From Bacteroidales bacterium (GTDB lineage: Bacteria; Bacteroidota; Bacteroidia; Bacteroidales; JAADJA01): a stretch of 59,386 bases of DNA. Positions 19,164 to 27,852 of the stretch are shown here, piece by piece (the first letter of the stretch is position 1; each line of letters begins with the position of its first letter). A model generated the notes under the pieces. That model saw nothing but the letters and a program-made list of their open reading frames with translations, was not told the origin of the DNA and did no database searches. A program made the translations under genes and the position numbers. Location: assembly GCA_016933115.1 (NCBI GenBank), contig JAFGBL010000236.1:1-59386 (forward strand), given 5' to 3'.

Positions 19164-19576
19164 TGAATTCAGGACCTAATAAGCTCAAAAAAGACCAAAG
19201 AATCATCCGGTCGATCATCAGCTTTGTGTTACTGGCCATTTTAGTTGGAGCAGTATTTTTCGATCCTGTCCATTACAGGATCACCGATTGTGCTTTTAAG
19301 CATCTCACCGGTTTGAGCTGCCCCGGTTGCGGATTGACAAGGTCGTTTCATTCCACAGCCAATTTGCACTTGTTTGAAGGATTTAAAAACCACTTGCTGG
19401 GACCTTTTTTATATTTGGGTTTTATTGGCCTGTTTGGAGTAATGTTATATGAAACCATCAGCGGCCGGGTAGTACTTTCCAGGATAAATAAAGGTATTCT
19501 AAAGACTGCGTTAATCAGCCTGGCTGTATTTTGGTTTTTCTATTGGTTGATCCGGATGATAACCGAATTCAGCTAA
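19163..19576 (+). CDS. DUF2752 family membrane protein
   Basis: 137 residues from the ATG at 19163, which overlaps the preceding stop (TGATG). A GTG one codon earlier is also possible. Three hydrophobic segments surround the family signature CPGCGLTRSF (about residues 51-60), followed by the usual helix-loop. DUF2752 proteins are small inner membrane proteins of unknown function. They often neighbour other small membrane proteins, as here. The gene ends one base from the convergent GH57 stop, with no terminator between. Confidence 0.85.
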   Translation: MNSGPNKLKKDQRIIRSIISFVLLAILVGAVFFDPVHYRITDCAFKHLTGLSCPGCGLTRSFHSTANLHLFEGFKNHLLGPFLYLGFIGLFGVMLYETISGRVVLSRINKGILKTALISLAVFWFFYWLIRMITEFS

Positions 19577-19577
19577 A

Positions 19578-21155
19578 CTATTTCTTCCAGATGTTCTTGA
19601 GTTCGGTCTCAATTTTTTCGGTAAAGGCTTTGATGTCCGATTTTTTGATCTTCTTCAACTCCTTCTCCAGTTTTTCGTATTCAGTTTTAGCCTTTTTGGT
19701 CATGTTCGGAATGATCTTATCCTTCACCTCATCCCTTGCATCCTTTAGCACATGCGCAAGTTCTTCCATATCGACTTTATTGATCAGTTCCTTCACCTTG
19801 GCATTGGACATTTTGGCGATGTCGTCGAGGGTGTAATCCTTCACTCCATCCCATTTTTCTTTGGCCCTGGCCTTTGCTTTATCTGTGGTTTTTTTAGCTG
19901 ATTCCTTCACTTCGTCGGTGAAGTCTTTAACTTTCTTTTTCATATCCTTAATATTATCATTGGTAAATTTGCAATGATCTTCAACCCGAATGGCAAAATC
20001 CGAAAGTACATTCATATAATTGATGAACGCCTCGTATGGCGATGGATATGGATTAAAATACCGGTGAACGTCGCCGTCGGAAAACCATTTGGTGCACATG
20101 TAATAAAAATGGTCGCTGGCCTGCAGATAGTTCCAGTCTTTCATGATCTCCTCGTTGTCGCAGCCCATGATCATTTGCTGAATAGAATACAATTTATCAA
20201 AAGCTTCATCCTGCATTTCATTTCCCAGCCAGGCCGTCAGGTCGCGTTCTTCATCCGCCCACGATATGGGATAATTTACCTCAACCCCCGCTACCGGTTT
20301 AAATTTACGGGCGATATCTTTGGGTTTGGAAAATACAAAATCGGTTGTTTTCAATACTTTCTCAGGCAATGCCTGCATGAACTTAAAGATTCCTGAATCT
20401 TCCCACTGGTGTTCCCCGAAGGTTTCATAGTCAATAAATAAATTGACAACTTGTTGATCTTCATCAAGGTCTTTCAGCCATTTGGTATATTTTTCAGCGG
20501 TAAGCGGCCACTCACTCCAGGCCTGGTTCGAAAAACGGAATGCAATGTCATCGCTCAATGTGAAATTCTTCAACAATAATTTGAGATCATGGTTGTGCAC
20601 ATGATGGTAGAGGTAATTGGAGCTTTTCCAACCCAGAATATGTTTTGCCCCTTCGGTGAGCATGGTTTTGTATCCCATTTCAGCCACCATATCTCCAATT
20701 TGATCCGAATAGATCAATTCCGTATTTCTGAAGGTAACAGGTTTTTGGCCGAATAATTCTTCCATTTTTTGACTATGCTTTTCAACCTGCCTTTTGAATT
20801 CATCCTTATTCTTCAGCGATGCCAGGGAATGGGAATAAGTTTCGGACAGGAACTCGACATTACCTGAATCCGCAAGCTTTTGGAAACTTTTAAGCACTTC
20901 GGGGGCATATTTTTCGAATTGTTCGATTGCCAGTCCAGAAATCGAATACGCAACATTAAATGATTTGCCGTGTTTCTTGATCAGCTTCAGCATCAATTCA
21001 TTGGCCGGCAAATAACATTTTTGTGCAATTCGCTGCATGATCGATTTATTCAGGTAATCATCGTAATAATTATGATGCTGGCCCATGTCGAAAAAACGGT
21101 AGGTCCTTAACCTGAAGGGCTGATGCACCTGGAAATAAAAACAAACTGATCTCAT
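19578..21155 (-). CDS. GH57 alpha-amylase-type enzyme with Lys-rich C-terminal tail
   Basis: 525 residues. The first about 395 form a GH57 catalytic barrel: HQPFRLR near the start, the nucleophile region FRNTELIYSD (Glu146) and the acid region FIDYETFGEH (Asp242). GH57 enzymes act on alpha-1,4 glucans as amylases, glucanotransferases or branching enzymes. In Bacteroidota this subtype sits with GT4 and GH133, as here, pointing to cytoplasmic glycogen or maltodextrin metabolism. There is no signal peptide. About residues 400-525 are an added, highly charged, Lys/Glu-rich helical tail not needed for catalysis. It is the last gene of the GH133-GT4-GH57 operon, 71 bases after the GT4 stop. Confidence 0.9.
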   Translation of the reverse strand: MRSVCFYFQVHQPFRLRTYRFFDMGQHHNYYDDYLNKSIMQRIAQKCYLPANELMLKLIKKHGKSFNVAYSISGLAIEQFEKYAPEVLKSFQKLADSGNVEFLSETYSHSLASLKNKDEFKRQVEKHSQKMEELFGQKPVTFRNTELIYSDQIGDMVAEMGYKTMLTEGAKHILGWKSSNYLYHHVHNHDLKLLLKNFTLSDDIAFRFSNQAWSEWPLTAEKYTKWLKDLDEDQQVVNLFIDYETFGEHQWEDSGIFKFMQALPEKVLKTTDFVFSKPKDIARKFKPVAGVEVNYPISWADEERDLTAWLGNEMQDEAFDKLYSIQQMIMGCDNEEIMKDWNYLQASDHFYYMCTKWFSDGDVHRYFNPYPSPYEAFINYMNVLSDFAIRVEDHCKFTNDNIKDMKKKVKDFTDEVKESAKKTTDKAKARAKEKWDGVKDYTLDDIAKMSNAKVKELINKVDMEELAHVLKDARDEVKDKIIPNMTKKAKTEYEKLEKELKKIKKSDIKAFTEKIETELKNIWKK

Positions 21156-21226
21156 ATATCTTAACTTGTTATTTTTAGCACTAATCTTTTTTAATTCTCA
21201 TATTTAATTCATTTACCTAAATTGTA

Positions 21227-22510
21227 TCAGGAAACCATTTCCCTGTACACATTCATGATATGAACTGCGGCACTGTCCCATTTCAGGCTGTCAACCTCTT
21301 CCCTGCCGTATTTGATAAACATTTGAGACAATGACTTATAATGTAGCAGGCCCCAAATAGCATCTGCCGTTCCTTCCACATCCCAAAAATCGACTTTAAT
21401 GGCATGTTTCAATACTTCGGCTACACCGGATTGTTTGGAGACAATAACCGGTACGTTGGTCCGCATGGCTTCCAGCGGAACAAGTCCAAATGGTTCTGAT
21501 ACGGAAGGCATTACAAAAACATCACTGAGTGCAAACATCTGATCAACGGCTTCACCGCGTAAAAATCCGGTAAAATGGAACCGGTCGGCGATCTTAAGTT
21601 GTGCAACCCGCCGGATCATCCGGTTAAGCATGTCACCCGAGCCGGCCATTACGAACCGCACATTCCGGTCTTTTTGTAAAATCTTGTAAGCTGTTTCGAT
21701 AAAATACTCAGGCCCTTTCTGAAAAGTGATCCTGCCTAAAAAGGTGACAATTTTCTCCTTGACAGCTTTTTTAATATTCAACACCTCAGGTTTATCGACC
21801 GGTTCGATGGCATTGTGAACCGTGACGACTTTATTGGGATCGATCCCGTATTTTTCAATTACAACATTCCGGGTCAGGTTACTCACGGCAATCACACGGT
21901 CGGCAGCCATCATCCCTGCCTTCTCGATCTCATAAACAAATGTGTTTACGTTTTCACCGGTACGGTCGAATTCAGTAGCATGGATATGAACAACCAACGG
22001 TTTTCCGCTAACCTTTTTTGCAGCAATGCCCGCATAATATGTCAGCCAGTCGTGTGCATGAATAAGGTCAAAATCATATTCTTCGGCGATAGCTCCTCCA
22101 ACCAGCGCATATCTCGACACCTCCTCCATGAGGTTTTCACCGTATTTTCCTGAAAATTCAAATTTTTTCGCAAAAACGGACTTTTTCCTGAGTTCCTTTT
22201 GAAGCTTGGTTTCCCTGGTTATTTTTTTGAACTCTTCAGGATCAAGGTAAGGAATAAGGTTGGAGCCTATTTCCATGTATGTAAGGTTTTTGGCAAACTG
22301 AAAAAACTCGCTATCCTGAATATTCACCGAAACATCACTGGCATTCACAATCCTGACGGCGCGCTGGTCCTCGTCGCCATAAGCTTTGGGAACGACGAAC
22401 AAAACTTCAGCGCCTTGTTTCAGCAAACCCTTTGTCATGCCGTAACATGCGGTTCCAAGCCCTCCTGATATGTGAGGTGGGAACTCCCACCCGAACATTA
22501 GTACTTTCAT
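21227..22510 (-). CDS. GT4 family glycosyltransferase of the glycogen operon
   Basis: 427 residues with the GT-B fold. The N-terminus MKVLMFGWEFPPHISGGLGT is the donor/acceptor loop typical of glycogen-type GT4 enzymes. The C-terminal domain has VTFLGRITFQKGPEYFIE and the nucleotide-sugar motif VSEPFGLVPLEAMR (E-x7-E type). It probably transfers glucose from a nucleotide sugar in alpha-glucan synthesis in the cytoplasm; the donor cannot be read from sequence. It lies 22 bases after the debranching enzyme gene and before GH57, so the three are co-transcribed. Confidence 0.9.
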   Translation of the reverse strand: MKVLMFGWEFPPHISGGLGTACYGMTKGLLKQGAEVLFVVPKAYGDEDQRAVRIVNASDVSVNIQDSEFFQFAKNLTYMEIGSNLIPYLDPEEFKKITRETKLQKELRKKSVFAKKFEFSGKYGENLMEEVSRYALVGGAIAEEYDFDLIHAHDWLTYYAGIAAKKVSGKPLVVHIHATEFDRTGENVNTFVYEIEKAGMMAADRVIAVSNLTRNVVIEKYGIDPNKVVTVHNAIEPVDKPEVLNIKKAVKEKIVTFLGRITFQKGPEYFIETAYKILQKDRNVRFVMAGSGDMLNRMIRRVAQLKIADRFHFTGFLRGEAVDQMFALSDVFVMPSVSEPFGLVPLEAMRTNVPVIVSKQSGVAEVLKHAIKVDFWDVEGTADAIWGLLHYKSLSQMFIKYGREEVDSLKWDSAAVHIMNVYREMVS

Positions 22511-22532
22511 TCGTTCTGGTTGGTAAATTATT

Positions 22533-24470
22533 TTATTTGTTCAACATATTACTTATTCTTAATAATTCCGCAATACTCCAGGCCTGCGAAATGGCCCCTT
22601 TGGCCGTATGCGGTGGATCGCCGTTGTATAATTCGGAAATGGTACCAATTCCATGCTCCACCATTGTTTCTTCAAATCCCTTATAAATTCGCTCAATGAG
22701 TAATTTTCCTTCTTCTCCGTATAGTTTGATATAACCTTCTGCGAAATGGCCAAACAACCATGGAAAGGCTGCTCCCTGGTGATAAGCCAGGTCACGTTCC
22801 GTTATGTTCCCCTTATAGATTCCTTTGTAATTTGGATTACGCGGAGAAAGACTACGCAATCCTCGAGGTGTCAGCAATTGTTTTTCGATGGTTTGCAATA
22901 TCCCGTGTTTCTGGTCATCGCTTACCGGACTGTAAGGCATGGAAGTTAATAACACCATATTTGGTCTTACTGAAAAATCTTTATAGTCCCCTCTTACAAC
23001 ATCCGCCATATATCCTTTTTCCTTATTCCAAAATACATTGGTGAAATGCTCTTTGATTTTACCGGCAACTTCATTCCACTTTTTGGCCTCGGCGGGTTTT
23101 CTGAATTTTTTCGCTAATTCTGCATAAAAACAAATGGCGTTATACCAAAGTGCATTTACATCCACTGCCAGCCCATTCCTGTTGGTCACCGGTTTATTAT
23201 CAACCAGGACATTCATCCAGGTGAGGACATCATTTTCTTCTCCGGCAGTAAGCAATCCGGTTTCCAGCATCCTGATGCCATAAGTTGTTCCTTTTGAAAA
23301 CTCATCCAGGATCAGTTTCATCACGATACCATATTTATCCCAAATGAGCTTACCTTTTCCAGTATTTAAAATAAATTGTTGCAACGACCAGAAAAACCAA
23401 AGCGGAGCATCTACTGAGTTATAAATATAGTCCTTTCCGATCCTGTTATTGGGGAAAAACGGCCCTTTCATCTTGTTAATGATGGTATTGACCACCTTAA
23501 GAAATAGCTCCTGTTTACCGTGGTTTAATGTAAGGCCCGGAAGTGCCACAAATGTATCACGGCCGCTTTCGATGAACCAGTGATAGCCTGCAATCAGATC
23601 GACATTTCCGTTATCCTGAACAAAAAATTGTTCGGCTGCATTCAGCAGGCAATTTTTAAAGCTATCGCGGGGTACCCGGTTTTTCAATTCCCGTTTAAAG
23701 GCAGAATGAAGATCACCCGGGTCAATTTGGATTAATCCGGCAGAAAAGATCAGTTTTTCATTCTTTTTTACCTGAATTTCAAAATATCCCGGATTAAAAA
23801 GATCTTCCTTAAAGTCATAACCCCTGGTTTTTTCTTTGGTATATTCGATTCCGAAATACCAGTTCGGGTCGGAAATAAAATTCACTTTGTCGGAAAACTG
23901 CATAAATAATGAAGAATATAAATCATACATTTTCATGCTTATGCCGTTTTCTACATTGCTGTAAGTTGTATTGGCATAATCATTTTTCCGGCTCAGGTCA
24001 TGTACATTTCTAAAAGCTAGCAAAGGCCTGAACCGAAGTGTAGTGGGAGAATGGGCATCAACCAGGTGGTAACGAATCATGATCCTGTCGTTTTCTTCAT
24101 CGAACAGGCGCTCAACATTAAGGATTACACCTCCCACCCGGTAAGTTAATTTAGGGATGGGATCCGATTCAAAATCGCTTATATATTTGTGCCCTCCTGG
24201 TTCATAAACATTATCGCCATATTTGTGAATTGCCAGGTTAAATTCGGCATTGCGTTGTATGATGGTAACATCAAGTGAGGATAGCAAGACATGGTGCTGG
24301 TTATCGATTTGCGGTTGAAGACTCACCATTAAACCATGATATTTTCTTGTATTACAACCGGGAAGTGTTGTGCTTGCATAAGAACCGGCCCTGTTAGTCC
24401 GCAACAATTCCTTCGTCAGTGAATATTCAAGGTTAACTAATTGTTGTTTATCGAATTTGATGTAGCTCAT
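22533..24470 (-). CDS. Glycogen debranching enzyme (GH133, amylo-alpha-1,6-glucosidase type)
   Basis: 645 residues. About 15-235 form the N-terminal GDE domain (TKELLRTNRAGSYASTTLPG, NTRKYHGLMV). About 270-640 form the alpha/alpha-six catalytic barrel, with GYHWFIESGRDTFVALPGLT, the YHQGAAFPWLFGH loop and the C-terminal ISELYNGDPPHTAKGAISQA. This architecture removes alpha-1,6 branches from glycogen after phosphorylase action, matching the GT35 half of the fusion at 6.9-11.2 kb. There is no signal peptide, so it is cytoplasmic. It is the first gene of a three-gene operon with a promoter-like element at 24503-24510. Confidence 0.9.
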   Translation of the reverse strand: MSYIKFDKQQLVNLEYSLTKELLRTNRAGSYASTTLPGCNTRKYHGLMVSLQPQIDNQHHVLLSSLDVTIIQRNAEFNLAIHKYGDNVYEPGGHKYISDFESDPIPKLTYRVGGVILNVERLFDEENDRIMIRYHLVDAHSPTTLRFRPLLAFRNVHDLSRKNDYANTTYSNVENGISMKMYDLYSSLFMQFSDKVNFISDPNWYFGIEYTKEKTRGYDFKEDLFNPGYFEIQVKKNEKLIFSAGLIQIDPGDLHSAFKRELKNRVPRDSFKNCLLNAAEQFFVQDNGNVDLIAGYHWFIESGRDTFVALPGLTLNHGKQELFLKVVNTIINKMKGPFFPNNRIGKDYIYNSVDAPLWFFWSLQQFILNTGKGKLIWDKYGIVMKLILDEFSKGTTYGIRMLETGLLTAGEENDVLTWMNVLVDNKPVTNRNGLAVDVNALWYNAICFYAELAKKFRKPAEAKKWNEVAGKIKEHFTNVFWNKEKGYMADVVRGDYKDFSVRPNMVLLTSMPYSPVSDDQKHGILQTIEKQLLTPRGLRSLSPRNPNYKGIYKGNITERDLAYHQGAAFPWLFGHFAEGYIKLYGEEGKLLIERIYKGFEETMVEHGIGTISELYNGDPPHTAKGAISQAWSIAELLRISNMLNK

Positions 24471-24502
24471 AAACCAGAATTGATAATAATTTTTTCAGGG
24501 AG

Positions 24503-24510
24503 CAAAATTA
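24503..24510 (-). promoter_or_regulatory. -7 element of the glycogen operon
   Basis: The minus strand reads TAATTTTG, an exact TAnnTTTG match, 33 bases before the GH133 start codon. No clear -33 box was seen. Confidence 0.5.
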
Positions 24511-24679
24511 ATCAATAAATTCTTTTAGTTGAGTGATTTGCAAAATGATTTAACTAAAATAAATATCCTTGTGGCAGAGCCAAGAGGTATTTATTAGGAA
24601 TGGTTTATTACCCTAATCACTGCAAGCAGCGGGGAATATGATCCTGAATTAATAAATGTAGCCAGATATAATGCTACGA

Positions 24680-24703
24680 AATTACTTTTTATGAAAAGTA
24701 ATT
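24680..24703. repeat. Perfect 10-bp hairpin in a gene-free stretch
   Basis: AATTACTTTT (24680-24689) pairs perfectly with 24694-24703 around the 4-base loop TATG. It lies in the 300-base gap between the GH133 start (24470) and the small secreted peptide stop (24770), just beyond the peptide gene's terminator. Neither strand has a T-tract directly after it, so it is not an obvious terminator. It could be an operator or an RNA stem. Confidence 0.5.
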
Positions 24704-24714
24704 ACGACAATGAC

Positions 24715-24745
24715 AAAAAGGCTTCACAAAGAATGCAAAGCCTTT
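24715..24745 (-). terminator. Terminator of the small secreted peptide gene
   Basis: An 8-bp stem (24717-24724 with 24738-24745) is followed by five T on the minus strand. It lies 25 bases after the stop of the 24770-24988 gene. Confidence 0.75.
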
Positions 24746-24769
24746 CCACAATTCTCTAAATTAATATCT

Positions 24770-24988
24770 TTAGCTTTTGTGCATATTGAAGGCCTTTTTA
24801 GCCGCATATCCGGCACCCATTACCAGCATAATCACCAATCCACTGCCAACAGGCGATCCACCACCAACGGGATCATCACCACTGCCGGGTCCTCCACCCG
24901 GATCCGGCGGCTGATCAGCCATTGCCCCGATTGAAAATACGATTGCCAGGATGGTGGTTAAAAGCAGGTTTTGTATTTTTCTGACCAT
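24770..24988 (-). CDS. Small secreted Gly/Pro-rich peptide with C-terminal hydrophobic helix
   Basis: 72 residues in three parts: a signal peptide (about 1-24, ending ..GAMA); a Gly/Pro/Asp-rich linker (about 25-48, with PDPGGGPGSGDDPVGGG); then SPVGSGLVIMLVMGAGYAAK and a short basic tail. This layout recalls the small Bacteroidota proteins with a C-terminal PIDGG-like motif, helix and basic tail (PID-CTERM-type sorting peptides), with PVGSG in place of PIDGG. That resemblance is from memory and the function is unknown. It has its own terminator and is divergent from the TonB receptor gene, so it is probably monocistronic. Confidence 0.7.
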   Translation of the reverse strand: MVRKIQNLLLTTILAIVFSIGAMADQPPDPGGGPGSGDDPVGGGSPVGSGLVIMLVMGAGYAAKKAFNMHKS

Positions 24989-25066
24989 ATCGAATAAAAT
25001 TATTTCCGTAACGTATTATAAAGCGATTATACTTCAATTTGTTCAAAAGGATACAAAATTATTTGG

Positions 25067-25074
25067 TAATTTTG
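25067..25074 (+). promoter_or_regulatory. Probable promoter of the copper-type operon
   Basis: TAATTTTG is an exact TAnnTTTG match 41 bases before the chosen ATG at 25116. A TTTG at 25038-25041 is 25 bases upstream, somewhat too far for the usual -33 box. Confidence 0.55.
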
Positions 25075-25115
25075 TTCCCAGCAAGTTTACAAGAGGTTAT
25101 CAATTTCAAAATTTA

Positions 25116-27479
25116 ATGAAAAATTTTGTTCTTTTAGTTGTTTTTTTCCTAGCCTTTCTGGCAACGCAATCCCAGGAAAAATCAAGTATTTCAGGCAACT
25201 TGATTGACCAGCAAACATCACAACCGGTGGCCAATGCCGAAATTATTTTAATTGAAGATTCTATCATCACCACATCCGATGATAATGGTTATTTTGTTTT
25301 TAAGAACCTGCCGAAAGGATATTATTCAATTCGAATCAGGCATATCGCGTATCATGATGTTGTAAAAAAAATCAAACTGAATACAGGTGAAAACATCGAT
25401 CTGAAATTTACCCTAACGGGCAAATCGCTGCAACTGGAGGAATTCATTGTGGAAAGCGAATCGGAAACCGACCAGATCATCAGCAAGCTTCCATATATTG
25501 AAACATCGATCGTTAAAAGGGAAATGGACAAGAATGCCTCCCGCGACGTCGGTGATTTTTTAAGGTCGTCCAATAATATAGGTGGAATTCGGAAAGGTGG
25601 CACCCAACTCGATCCTGTCGTCAGGGGATTTAAATACAGCCAGCTAAATATTCAAATGAACAACGGCCAAAAAATTGAAGGTGGCTGCCCGAACCGCATG
25701 GACCCTGCCACTGCACACGTCGAAATAGAAGATATAGAAAAAATTGAAGTGTACAAAGGGCCCTATGCTTTGAGGTACGGCCAGTCATTCGGCGGTGTGA
25801 TCAACCTGAAGACTGTCAGGCCTGAACCTTCCGATTCATTTCAGATTCATATCAATGCATTGAAAGGCTATGAAAGCAATTGGAATGGGAACAAGGAACA
25901 ACTTGCGGTTCAGGGAGAAAGCAAAAAAGTATTTTTTAACCTTTCGGGCGGAAGAAAAGATTATGGTAATTATAAAGACGGAAACAGCAACGAGGTGAAA
26001 ACTTCTTTTAAAAAATACAACTACAAAGGCCAACTGGGATTCGTTCCTCATAAAAATCACAGTATTATAATGACTTACGAAGAATCCAATGGAAGGGATG
26101 TCAGCTTCCCTACACTCCCGATGGATGAACGAAAAGATGATACCCGATTGATTTCACTTGATTATAATGCCGGTGATATAACAGGTTTAATAAATTCATT
26201 TAATTTGAAATTGTACAATTCAGACGTTCGACATGAAATGGACACAAAGGAAAGGCCTTTCTCCGACACAACTGTTGCCGTATCGATCATCAATGCCTTA
26301 AATCAGGGTGGAAGGCTGGAAGCAGGAATTCCATTGAGTAAAGGTTTACTGTATGCCGGAGTTGATTTTGAACAGATCAAAAAAGACGGAGAACGTACGA
26401 AGACCATGATCAAACAGCCAGGCCTCCCGGTCAAACGGGAGCAATTGTGGAACAATGCAGAAATCAACAACTTTGGCGTATTTGCCGAATATTCGATTAC
26501 CCTGGGAAAATTTGAGCTGGTTGCCGCCTCCCGCCTCGATTTCAATAAAGGGATATCCGACAGTATTTTGGTGATGCATCCTATGCAGGGTGAGATATTT
26601 CATTACAGTACCGATTCCATACAATCCGAATACATTAATTTTAGCATTAGTGCCGGAGCCAACCAAAAAATAACTCAAAACCTGACGTTATCCTTATCAC
26701 TGGGCCGTGGTGTTCGTAGTCCGGATATGACCGAACGTTATATTATCCTGCTTCCGATCGGATATGACAAATTCGATTATCTGGGCGATCCGCAATTGAA
26801 ACCCGAAACCAACAATCAGGCTGATCTGACAGTAAAATTTACTTCACATAAAATCGGGTTGCTGCAAGTCAACGGATTTTATTCGCTGGTGAATGATTAT
26901 ATCACGGGTAAAAGGCTTCCACCGAGTATTCAGAAACCGCTCACCCAGGATGTACTGGGTGTAAAACAGTTTTACAATGCCGGAAATGCCAGGTTCAGAG
27001 GATTTGAATTAACTTATTCCACGCCATTGCATTTAAAATTCGGCATAAAGCTTTATTCATCGTATACCTGTGCGACCCTCGACAAAGTGCATAAATACAT
27101 CCTTAACGACCAGGGGAGCGTAGTGGATGATGTTGAATTGGAAAATGATGCACTGACTGAGATTCCCCCTTTCGAATCCAAAATTGTTGTTCACTACCGG
27201 TTTTTCAAGGGCAAGTTCATTCCCCAGTTGAGTTACCGCATCGTTGCTGCCCAAAATCATGTTTCGGAAGCTTCTTATGAACAAGAGACCCCGGGATTTT
27301 CCGTTATCGGATTTTCTTTTACTTACCTGTTCAATAAATACTTCACAGTCAGCGGGGGAGTTGACAATATTTTTGACAAAGCCTACTATGAACACCTGAA
27401 CCGGAATATCATCGGAAGCAACGGTAACCTCTACGAACCGGGAAGGGTATTTTTTGTAAATTTATTTTTTAAAATCTGA
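25116..27479 (+). CDS. TonB-dependent outer membrane receptor with OprC-like copper site motifs
   Basis: 787 residues from the ATG at 25116, which directly precedes a signal peptide (MKNFVLLVVFFLAFLATQSQ); a start 55 codons upstream would bury it. Order: signal peptide, carboxypeptidase-regulatory-like domain (about 25-110), plug (about 115-235) and a 22-strand-type beta-barrel ending in aromatic FFVNLFFKI. The plug contains GGCPNRMDP (Cys191 and Met195, a CxxxM pattern) and the barrel contains HEM (His373, Met375, HxM). Together CxxxM and HxM form the copper site described for Pseudomonas OprC. With MbnP-like and MbnH-like genes downstream, import of copper or a copper chelate is likely (inference). 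It leads a five-gene operon with 13- to overlapping-base junctions. Confidence 0.88.
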   Translation: MKNFVLLVVFFLAFLATQSQEKSSISGNLIDQQTSQPVANAEIILIEDSIITTSDDNGYFVFKNLPKGYYSIRIRHIAYHDVVKKIKLNTGENIDLKFTLTGKSLQLEEFIVESESETDQIISKLPYIETSIVKREMDKNASRDVGDFLRSSNNIGGIRKGGTQLDPVVRGFKYSQLNIQMNNGQKIEGGCPNRMDPATAHVEIEDIEKIEVYKGPYALRYGQSFGGVINLKTVRPEPSDSFQIHINALKGYESNWNGNKEQLAVQGESKKVFFNLSGGRKDYGNYKDGNSNEVKTSFKKYNYKGQLGFVPHKNHSIIMTYEESNGRDVSFPTLPMDERKDDTRLISLDYNAGDITGLINSFNLKLYNSDVRHEMDTKERPFSDTTVAVSIINALNQGGRLEAGIPLSKGLLYAGVDFEQIKKDGERTKTMIKQPGLPVKREQLWNNAEINNFGVFAEYSITLGKFELVAASRLDFNKGISDSILVMHPMQGEIFHYSTDSIQSEYINFSISAGANQKITQNLTLSLSLGRGVRSPDMTERYIILLPIGYDKFDYLGDPQLKPETNNQADLTVKFTSHKIGLLQVNGFYSLVNDYITGKRLPPSIQKPLTQDVLGVKQFYNAGNARFRGFELTYSTPLHLKFGIKLYSSYTCATLDKVHKYILNDQGSVVDDVELENDALTEIPPFESKIVVHYRFFKGKFIPQLSYRIVAAQNHVSEASYEQETPGFSVIGFSFTYLFNKYFTVSGGVDNIFDKAYYEHLNRNIIGSNGNLYEPGRVFFVNLFFKI

Positions 27480-27492
27480 TACTAATTTCAGG

Positions 27493-27852
27493 ATGAAAAA
27501 GTTAATTTTTGTAGCATTTGTTTTATTGGTTATTTTCGCATGCGATGAAGAAAATTCACCGGTAAAAGTCCAATATAGGGTTAGTGATGCTTATGCTGAG
27601 ACTCATATATCTTATCAAAATGAATCGGGAAGTTTGGAATCGGAAACCATCAATTTTCAGAGTGCGGAAGACACTTGGAATTATTCATTTGAAGCCAAAC
27701 ATGGGGATATTGTCTATATCTCAGCACAATATGCCGATACAGCATCCTCGGTTAATATAAGCATTCTGTTAGATGGAAAGGTTTATAAAGAAAAATACAG
27801 TGAAAGCGAACCGGGTAAAATTATTACAGTTTCAGGGACAATTCCATTTTAG
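27493..27852 (+). CDS. Small lipoprotein of the copper-type operon
   Basis: 119 residues beginning with a lipoprotein signal (..LLVIFACDEEN, lipidated Cys at about residue 17). The mature part is beta-rich with no motif I recognise, for instance around VSDAYAETHISYQNESGS; it looks like one small beta-sandwich. Position directly after the TonB receptor and before the MbnP-like gene suggests a periplasm-facing or surface accessory factor for the same substrate. Its 3' end overlaps the long reading frame of the next gene by 80 bases. Confidence 0.7.
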   Translation: MKKLIFVAFVLLVIFACDEENSPVKVQYRVSDAYAETHISYQNESGSLESETINFQSAEDTWNYSFEAKHGDIVYISAQYADTASSVNISILLDGKVYKEKYSESEPGKIITVSGTIPF

